A stretch of 64,000 nt of DNA. Source: Ianthella basta. Taxonomy: Eukaryota > Porifera > Demospongiae > Verongiida > Ianthellidae. How positions within the stretch are numbered: the first letter of the stretch is position 1; each line of letters opens with the position of its first letter. A program made the position numbers and the translations under genes. Below the pieces are notes generated by a model. The model did no database searches and was not told the DNA's origin. It saw only the letters and a program-made list of their open reading frames with translations. Shown here one piece after another: positions 55,610-64,000 of the stretch. The stretch spans positions 1,343,927 through 1,407,926 of the forward strand of contig OZ025882.1 in assembly GCA_964019415.1 (NCBI GenBank), written 5' to 3'.

Positions 55610-56327
55610 GTACAGAGAGTGAAGCGGCATGTTCCATTTTTATTCTTTGGACAACACTAAAGAATCCAAAATGTTTTGTGAACGTCTCCAAACATCACCA
55701 TTTCTTTATTATTGATGTAGCTACTGGTGTGAGCCATAGCTGCAGCTGTAATCTAAATAATGTATTCGAGTTTGTACAAGTGACACGCAACAAGCATGTT
55801 TCCACAGTCATATATACAGTAGGTAAGGCATGCATGCATGAACCAACTACCATGCAACCAACCATGAGGTCACTCACTCCCCATGGGTGCAACCAGCTGC
55901 ATTCGTGTCCCTGGACACATGTGAATATCGAATGGCTGTATATATATAGTATGACCATATCCCTCCTCCCCCCCCCCCCCCCCCCCACCTACACACTACA
56001 GTACCTAATGCACAGTCACTGTCATGTGAACAATATTATACAGGTTTGTCATGCCATACATGACATACCACATGCAACATATACATACCAGAATACATCT
56101 CTCCATGCCAAATACAAAGTGTACACCATAATAGTTATTGCAATTTTACACAGCCAGCATTTAATATTGAGAGTACACTCGTCTGTATACGTACAGCATA
56201 TGAGTGCATTGGTCAAGTCACACTACTAGTACTAAAGATACAAACTCAGAGAATATTGGCATGTTCATAGCTACTGACCCACACTCAAGCTTGTGCCACA
56301 CTTAGACTGTGTGCACCACGGCACACG

Positions 56328-59300
56328 TTAGTCTTGCCCGGGAAGACAGCCAAACTTGGCAAGGTGGGCTGCTCTGTGCACCTCGTTGAAGTCCTGCAAG
56401 GAACGGAGAGTACGTATACTTTTCACTGTACTTGATACACTGTGTATTATGGATGGATGTTACCATGATATAGGTAGGTCGCACAGTCACGTGTGCACAA
56501 TGAATCTGTCCACACATGTACATACATACATACGTACACACACACACACACAAACACACATGCACAAAGCACATGATTATTATGTAATGTGCACACACAC
56601 TCTCATTGATTTACTCAACCTCCTGCTGTACACCCTTCCCTCTACCCTCTTGTACTCCTTGCCATTCCTTTCTCCTGCACTCCCTTGTCTCCCCTCCCCT
56701 CCCCTCCCCTCCACTCCCCTCCCTTCACCTCCCCTCCCCTCCCTCCCCTCTCCTCTTCCCTCCCCTCCCCTCCCCTCCCCTTCCCCATCCCGTCCCCCTC
56801 TCCCCTACCTCATTGTGTATGTAGTCGTCACAGGAATAGCACCACACAGAGAGGTCAGAGAAGGACAGTGCCAGAGGGTGGTGGGACTCCTCGTTGTGCT
56901 GCACCATGTGCTGGTTAACATAACGGCTGCAGTGGATCTGACCAGACAGGAGAGGGGGGAAGTGAGCCGTTACACCAGTACTACATAACACATATGTACA
57001 TTCTGCATGTACACATGCATGCATGACCATAGACACACACATACATACGCTATGTGCACATACAAGAAAATGGTTCACAACTCCACATTCATGTTAGTTG
57101 AACAATCACTACAGCATTCCACATGCACTGGTGGTGGTGGTCCTCTGTAATACATGACAGTGTGGTGTTTTTAAGTAACAAATGGCACACAATTTTAGTG
57201 ATTAGAACATTAGGCACCTGTTGCAACTTGTACTGTATGGTATGTATATTGGGTGGCAGTACCATAGCCAGGTTTTTGCTATAATTATAGTCTGTATAAT
57301 TAATGTCTGAGGTGTGTGAACACTGAAAAGAGCATACAAGACTGCTGCACAGGAGTGTGCTGGCAACATGCATTGCAGTCTTCTGGTAGCCAACAGTGGT
57401 GCAGATTTGTAGAGCCTTTATTCAATTTGCAGACATAGGTCTTGCACAGACCAACTTTGTTAGCAGAGGTACGTACCTTGCACCAGCACCCGCTACAACA
57501 GCCTACATTCTTGCTCCTGTCAAAAGCTATGCTACACTACATGTGTACTGTATAACACGACTCGCTAACAAGGTTGCTGGCTGACCAACATTGTACACAT
57601 AGATATACCTCATTACGTATTCATGCACGCAGGCTGAACACCTCACACTGAATAGGCCTAGCTTTCATTATCCATCATAAAACTGACAACTACAGAGTTC
57701 ACAATCAATACCTTAGCTACGTAATACAGTACAGTGAGGTAAAGTTTAGCGTATGAATGAGACACACAATTAGTACAATTTTGTCTATCACACACTCGTG
57801 TTAGCAGTTGACACTGTTTTCTCAGACTTCACGGCAACATTGGATACCTGATAAACATTGCACATTCTACGGTTCAGTGAAGTTTTCATTCTATAACGGA
57901 CAGGTTTGAGAAATGCGATGATGAGAATGGGAGCGGGGTACAGGGACACCAGTCCAATGATGTAGCTGGAGTATATCCCTGCAGTGTTCCCAGTAGAGAC
58001 AAGAAGAACGCTAATTGTTATGGAGGCCACTGAGTGGATGGAAGTCCCTGTGACCAGAAACAGAGCTAACTTTGCCACTGGCCTGTTGTAATCTGACTCT
58101 GCTGTGATGGTGTGCTTCTTGATGTAGCGAAGGACTATGCATGGCACAACAAGGCACACAACTGCAGGCACCAAGGACAGGATGGTAAATCCAAAGACTG
58201 CAAAAAACCACCGGGCCTCAAGAATAATGGTGTCATCCTGAACTGGTAGGCAGACTGCACCAGCAACATAGCTCACAGCATACACCTGAGGCACTTGGTA
58301 CTGGGTGGACAGGAGAATGGACAGACCCCAAACAACGCATAGGGACAGAACAATGTAGAGTGTTTTCACTCTCTGTCCATATCGCACAATAACCAGAACC
58401 ATAATGGAGTATCCTGCCACGCTAAAGCTACTTGCCGCTGAGAAGATAATGTGCAACCACAGAGCGAAACGGCAGAGCAGAAGGGGTGGGGGAGGGGCGT
58501 CTGAGAACACTGTGACCACCACAATCAGGCTTACAAGAATACCAATTGCACTCATCAGAAGTCCAGCCACCAATGTGCTCATCAAGTACATCCTGAGGCC
58601 TTTTGCAAGCTCATGTGTTGTGCAGACAGCAATGCAGATGGGTACACTCAGAACAAAAGTTAGCCCTCCCAGTGATGCTATCAGAAAACCAAATGCTTCC
58701 AAGTTGCCAGAATGTCCTTGGGGTCCTTCCATGTCAGTGCAGTTAGAGGCATTGGTGCAGTTTGCCATCTCGCATTCAGACACTGAGCACGTTAACTGAA
58801 CGGTGGAACAACACCTGACGCAAGTAATTGAAGAACGACTAAGAATTTGTTCCTTCTTTACAGGTTGTATTTGCAGAAATGATGAACACTGGGGTAGGTA
58901 CCTTCACAGGTAAAGGAACTGAGAGCGATGTATTAACACTGCTGTAGCAATACGTATATATACTCGTATATTACATTACAGCTATTCTTTGCTTGTAGGA
59001 ATAATATTATAGACAAGTGGTACTTGTCTAGCACACCAACAATGTTATTTACGCTACCTGAAAACATATGTACTTTCTGTGAATATGAAACAAAAAACTC
59101 TGAAACAAACTGAACATTAAAATAAACAAATAATTACTATTTTCATTATGTATTAAAGACACAGCACAAAACAATGAAACAGCCAGCAGTAAGTTGTAAT
59201 TCAGTCAGTACTATAATACTGTAGGTATACTATTATAATAGCAAGGGTATTGTATAAATGTTAGAGCTGCACCACCACACAACCACCACCACACAGTGCA

Positions 59301-61065
59301 AGCGGTAAGCATGCGTGCACGTTCATTCATGTCTGCATCAGTAATTCAGTTGCTACGTACCGTATAATTTCTAATATAGGCGCCCCCCAATAAAAGCGCC
59401 TCCTAGAGCGTACCCTATTTTTCCCGTTCCAATTGTAAGTGCCCTTGAGCATTGGAAATAATATCAGGCGGCGCCTAAATTATTGGAGCGGAATATATTA
59501 TTTTGCACTATACCCATGTGCTGAACGTGAGACAGCGAAACAGCGGCCCTGATGGACTACTTTAACCGCGTCACTGCTTCATTCACGTCCACAGAATGTG
59601 GGAAGAAGAGGTTAAACAGGTCAAGCGACCAGTGAAACTGAGTGGCGCAGGCTGACAAGAAGACGTCCAGGTGGCACCTGTGTTTGCTGATTGCGAGGAG
59701 CCCACAAGTGCCAAATCCAGTCGATGCCAGTACACCGCGAAACAAAAGCGGCATGCTGCTCTGTATGCAGGCGCTCAAAAGCACTATTTCGCTCTAATAC
59801 ACGTGCTAGGCGCCCTTCTAATTGAAGCGCCCTTGGTCATTGCATATTTTTGGCCGTTCTAATAAGAAGCGCCTTTCAGCGCTGGAATCATTTTTAAGGG
59901 ACACCTATAGTAGAAACTATACGGTATGTAAAAGGGTACTATGGCAAGAGGCTGAGGACCAGTGTGGGCACAAGATGGAGTGGGAAACAGCAACCAAATG
60001 CAAGCTGTACAAGAGCACATCCTTTCACCTTTTCATACACCTACACACGTAGCAGGTTGCTGAATCCACACTTCAGCTTGCGTTCACACCGGACCAGACT
60101 GTCTGCACTTTGCACTGGTCGCTTATGATAACAAACACACACACACACTGTACATCGTTGCATACAGAATGTACAGTATATACAATACAGTATACCAGGA
60201 TCAGTACACATGTACATTTAGTAGCATGTGTCTACACGACCCATCCTCTGGCCCCCGACATGTACTGTACACATACCTCATAGCATGAGAGACAGACCCA
60301 GTTCTCTCCAACATGGCTGCACTCCTGACATGGCTTCTTTGCATCCAGCCCCGCCTCAGGCACCAGCTTGAGTCCATTGTCAGTGTGGTCACAGTGTGCA
60401 TGAGGTGTGACAGCAAACATCATAGTCTGCAGGCAAAAGGGAATTCAAGGGAGGAACAGAATAATATTAAAAGTACGGAACACAAAGACACTACTGCATA
60501 CAAGCATTTTCTTCTGCAACTCAGAAGCTGCAGTGCATAGTTCAACAATAGTGCCCATGGGCACGCACACATACGTATGTACGTACGTACGTATGAGAGC
60601 CTGTTGGTCTACTGCAACAGTATGGAAACTGGCAAACTACACATATCCATCACCACTCACGTGTCCTGCGTTCTCCAGTTCTCCCACAACTAGCCTGTTC
60701 TGGCCCATCAGTTCTACTGGAATATGAGCACCCTGGGGTCCCACTGCCACCGCACCAAGAGTGGGTCCTACATTCTCCTGAGCAACATCATCCTCAACAT
60801 CTTCTTCCCTTTCCTCTTGAGAAGGCTCACTGCTCACTTTAGCAGCAGCAGGGTGAGGCTGCTGCCTGGGTTTCCTCTCCTGAGTCAGGTCTAAGGGTAC
60901 CAGTGCACCCCAGTATTGAAGGTGTTCAGAGATTGCATCTTGGAGGGAGACAAGAGCACTCTGGCATGGAATAGGTGGTCCTTCAAGTGGAGGAAGGGGG
61001 TCCCCCAGCAATGCCCCAGCTATGGCACCCATGGACTTGGAGATGGATGTGAGATTGTAACCACC
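56328..61065 (-). CDS. HDAC6-like: HDAC6-like C-terminal exon set, copy 3 (zf-UBP)
   Basis: Exons in transcription order: A 61065-60661, B 60426-60277, C 56937-56809, D 56393-56328, all open with the lengths and phases of the other copies. Residue changes are few: VTPHAHCDH in exon B, LVPEAGLD, EEDVEDDV and VELMGQN in exon A. The zinc ligands and the ubiquitin-tail pocket residues are intact. The intron between B and C is shortest here (3.3 kb) because it holds one receptor. No deacetylase catalytic exons precede exon A in the unit. Confidence 0.8.
57788..58768 (-). CDS. Seven-transmembrane receptor, copy 5 (nested, intact, possibly chimeric)
   Basis: 326 aa from MANCTNASNCTD, seven segments, TSV tail. 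Second outer loop PVQDDTIILEARWFFAVF; outer loop 3 LLVSTGNTAGIYSSYI. The 3' flank matches the receptors lying next to exon C (copies 1 and 3), while the 5' flank (GAACAACACCTGACG, GAAGAACGACTAAGAATTTG) matches copy 4, which lies next to exon B. This fits a crossover product of two receptors. Confidence 0.82.
   Translation of the reverse strand: MANCTNASNCTDMEGPQGHSGNLEAFGFLIASLGGLTFVLSVPICIAVCTTHELAKGLRMYLMSTLVAGLLMSAIGILVSLIVVVTVFSDAPPPPLLLCRFALWLHIIFSAASSFSVAGYSIMVLVIVRYGQRVKTLYIVLSLCVVWGLSILLSTQYQVPQVYAVSYVAGAVCLPVQDDTIILEARWFFAVFGFTILSLVPAVVCLVVPCIVLRYIKKHTITAESDYNRPVAKLALFLVTGTSIHSVASITISVLLVSTGNTAGIYSSYIIGLVSLYPAPILIIAFLKPVRYRMKTSLNRRMCNVYQVSNVAVKSEKTVSTANTSV
59360..59924. mobile_element. 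565-bp MITE with TA duplication, unit 3
   Basis: Orthologous in position and nearly identical in sequence to the 557-bp element in unit 2, with small length differences near the left end. Its presence in both shows insertion before units 2 and 3 separated. Confidence 0.78.
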
Positions 61066-61095
61066 CTATGAATAGAGTAACACATGGTACAGACA

Positions 61096-61310
61096 AGTGG
61101 CAAGATCTGGCAAGATGTGGGACAAGGGTGACACGGTAAGATGTGGCAAGATGAGACAAGGGGGACATGGCAAGATGTGGCAAGATGGGACAAGGGGGAC
61201 ACGACAAGATGTAGCAAGATGGGACAAGGGGGACACAGCAAGATGTGGCAAGATGGGACAAGGAGGACATGGCAAGATCTGGCAAGATGGGACAAGGAGG
61301 ATACAGCCAA
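61096..61310. repeat. GGCAAGATGGGACAAGG minisatellite, unit 3
   Basis: Same family and place as in units 1 and 2, upstream of HDAC6-like exon A; the array is almost the same as that of unit 2. Confidence 0.92.
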
Positions 61311-61377
61311 GCTCACAGACTATCAGTAAGGTACGTAACTATAAGGTAAACGGGGCTATGAACTACCCTAACTGTGC

Positions 61378-61929
61378 GTACAGTGACCCCACTACAAGCA
61401 GTTCTGCTGCCTCTATCCTACCCTTATGTACACTGACCCCACTACAAACAGTTCTGCTGCCTCTATCATACCCTTATGTACAGTGACCCCACTACAAGCA
61501 GTTCTGCTGCCTCTATCCTACCCTTATGTACAGTGACCCCACTACAAGCAGTTCTGCTGCCTCTATCCTACCCTTATGTACAGTGACCCCACTACAAGCA
61601 CTTCTGCTGCCTCTATCCTACCCTTATGTACAGTGACCCCACTACAAGCAGTTCTGCTGCCTCTATCCTACCCTTACGTACAGTGATCCCACTACAAGCA
61701 GTTCTGCTGCCTCTATCCTACCCTTATGTACAGTGACCCCACTACAAGCAGTTCTGCTGCCTCTATCCTACCCTTATGTACAGTGACCCCACTACAAGCA
61801 GTTCTGCTGCCTCTATCCTACCCTTATGTACAGTGACCCCACTACAAACAGTTCTGCTGCCTCTATCCTACCCTTATGTACAGTGACCCCACTACAAGCA
61901 GTTCTGCTGCCTCTTTCCTACCCTTATGT
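61378..61929. repeat. 50-bp minisatellite, about 11 copies, at the unit 3/4 junction
   Basis: Same unit as the array at the 2/3 junction, with a shared pattern of variant copies (CACTTCTGCT, TACGTACAGTGATCCC), and the same run into the LST8 tail. Confidence 0.95.
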
Positions 61930-64000
61930 ACAGAGAGTGAAGTGGCATGTTCCATTTTTATTCTTTGGACAACACTAAAGAATCCAAAATGTTTTGTGAA
62001 CGTCTCCAAACATCACCATTTCTTTATTATTGATGTAGCTACTGGTGTGAGCCATAGCTGCAGCTGTAATCTACATAATACATTTGAGTTTGTACAAGTG
62101 ACACACAACAAGCATGTTTCCACAGTCATATATACAGTAGGTAAGGCATGCATGCATGAACCAACTACCATGCAACCAACCATGAGGTCACTCACTCCCC
62201 ATGGGTGCAACCAGCTGCATTCGTGTCCCTGGACACATGTGAATATCGAATGGCTGTATATATATAGTAGGACCATATTCCCCTCGCCCCCCCCCCCCCC
62301 CCCCCACACCATGCACACTATCTATAATGCACAGTCACAGTCATGTGAACAATTATACAGGTTTGTCATGCCATATATGACATACCACATGCAACATATA
62401 CATACCAGAATACATCTCTCCATGCCAAATACAAAGTGTACACCATAATAGTTATTGCAATTTTACACAGCCAGCATATAATATTGAGAGTACACTCGTC
62501 TGTATACGTACAGCATATGTGTGCATGGGTTGAGTCACACTACTAGTACTAAAGATACAAACTCAAAGAATATTGGCATGTTCATAGCTACTGACCCACA
62601 CTCAAGCTTGTACCACACTTAGACTGTGTGCACCACGGCACACGTTAGTCTTGCCCGGGAAGACAGCCAAACTTGGCAAGGTGGGCTGCTCTGTGCACCT
62701 CGTTGAAGTCCTGCAAGGAATGGAAAGTACGTATACTTCTCACTGTACTTGATACACTGTGTATTATGGATGGATGTTACCATGATATAGGTAGGTCGCA
62801 CAGTCACATGTGCACAATGAATCTGTCCACACATGTACATACATACATACATACACATACACACACACAAACACACATGCACAAAACACATGATTATTAT
62901 GTAATGTGCACACACACTCTCATTGATTTACTCAACCTCCTGCTGCACACCCTTCCCTTCCTCTTGTACTCCTTGCCATTCCTTTCTCCTGCACTCCTTG
63001 TCTCCCCTCCCCTCCCCTCCCCTCCCCTCCACTCCCCTCCACTCCCCTCCCTTCCCCTCCCCTCCCCTCCCTCCCCTCGCCTCCCTTCCTCTCCCTCCCC
63101 TCCCCTCTTCCCTCCCCTCCCCTCCCCTCCCTCCCCTCGCCTCCCTTCCTCTCCCTCCCCTCTCCTCTTCCCTCCCCTCCCCTCCCCTCCCCTTCCCCAT
63201 CCCGTTCCCCTCTCCCCTACCTCATTGTGTATGTAGTCGTCACAGGAATAGCACCACACAGAGAGGTCAGAGAAGGACAGGGCCAGAGGGTGGTGGGACT
63301 CCTCGTTGTGCTGTACCATGTGCTGGTTAACATAACGGCTGCAGTGGATCTGACCAGACAGGAGAGGGGGGAAGGGAGCCGTTACACCAGTACTACATAA
63401 CACATATGTACATTCTGCATGTACACATGCATGCATGACCATAGACACACACATACATACACTATGTGCACATACAAGAAAATGGTTCACAACTCCACAT
63501 TCATGTTAGTTGAACAATCACTACAGCATTCCACATGCACTGGTGGTGGTGGTCCTCTGTAATACATGACAGTGTGGTGTTTTTAAGTAACAAATGGCAC
63601 ACAATTTTAGTGATTAGAACATTAGGCACCTGTTGCAACTTGTACTGTATGGTATGTATACTGGGTGGCAGTACCATAGCCAGGTTTCTGCTATAATTAT
63701 AGTCTGTATAAATAATGTCGGAGGTGTGTGAACACTGAAAAGAGCATACAAGACTGCAGCACATTGATGTGCAGGCACCCCTGTGTGTTGCAGTCTCCTG
63801 GTAGCCAACAGTGGTGCAGATTTGTAGAGCCTTTATTCAATTTGCAGACATAGGTCTTGCACTGACCAACTTCGTTAGCAGAGGTACGTACCTCGCACCA
63901 GCACCCGATACAACAGCTAGGCCTACATTCTTGCTCCTGTCAAAGGGTATGCTACAACACGACTCGCTAACAAGGTTGCTGGCTGACCAACACTGCACAC
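61928..64000. repeat. Segmental duplication unit 4, incomplete at the window edge
   Basis: Starts with the LST8 tail and continues past HDAC6-like exons D and C into the sequence that precedes a receptor gene in the other units; the receptor itself would lie beyond the window. Confidence 0.9.
62645..63349 (-). CDS. HDAC6-like: HDAC6-like C-terminal exons C and D, copy 4 (partial at window edge)
   Basis: Exon C 63349-63221 and exon D 62710-62645, open, with the same splice sites as the other copies. They code the second half of the zf-UBP (HCSRYVNQHMVQH, LSVWCYSCDDYIHN) and the tail ending LPGQD. Exons B and A, and possibly the catalytic part of the gene, lie to the right of the window. This could be part of the parent gene or a further duplicate. 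Confidence 0.8.

Larger units (their letters stand above)
55610..61927. repeat. Segmental duplication unit 3 (6.3 kb)
   Basis: Same order as units 1 and 2 but with a single receptor gene. Closest in detail to unit 2, with which it shares the MITE and the expanded 50-bp minisatellite. Confidence 0.92.

Noticed and set aside
36467..64000. The array as a pure assembly artefact
   Set aside because: Units differ in length, insertions, minisatellite copy number and scattered substitutions, which duplicated reads of one locus would not show; haplotype mixing cannot be fully excluded without reads.

Overview
The window is animal (metazoan) nuclear DNA: genes are split by GT-AG introns of tens to thousands of bases, the proteins are eukaryotic housekeeping and signalling families, and TG microsatellites, minisatellites, foldbacks and retroelement remnants are abundant. 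A PDZ/COR/death-type protein, lineage-specific 7TM receptors and the style of the repeats suggest an early-branching animal, plausibly a sponge. The species is inference; I could not search a database.

Left part (1-36.5 kb). Seven genes alternate strictly in strand: (+) a PDZ - degenerate Roc - COR - death-like protein (774-13281); (-) an omega-class glutathione S-transferase (13982-17098); (+) ERCC6/CSB, the SNF2 ATPase of transcription-coupled repair (17293-26430); (-) POLD2, the B subunit of DNA polymerase delta (27709-30883); (+) a coiled-coil/TRAF-C (MATH) protein (30942-31751); (-) a two-pass membrane glycoprotein I do not recognise (32245-33423); (+) LST8, the WD40 subunit of TOR complexes (33534-36479). 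Three pairs are head to head with ATGs 59-195 bp apart, so probably share bidirectional promoters; the others are tail to tail. Exon models were built by hand from reading phase, splice sites and family resemblance.

Right part (36.5-64 kb). This is a tandem array of segmental duplications. Each unit begins at the last codons of LST8 and carries, on the minus strand, four exons coding the C-terminus of an HDAC6-like protein: the end of the deacetylase domain, a linker, a complete zf-UBP ubiquitin-binding zinc finger and a stop codon. One or two 7TM receptor genes lie inside the intron that splits the zinc finger. Units start at about 36467, 46742, 55610 and 61928 (the last runs off the window). 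All HDAC6-like exons seen are open; four receptors are intact, one is frameshifted and one is a fragment. The deacetylase catalytic exons are not in the window and should lie beyond 64000 if they exist. Unit lengths differ because of retroelement remnants, MITE insertions, minisatellite length change and an apparent crossover between receptor copies.

The most unusual content is this HDAC6-tail/receptor array, together with the PDZ/pseudo-Roc/COR/death protein.
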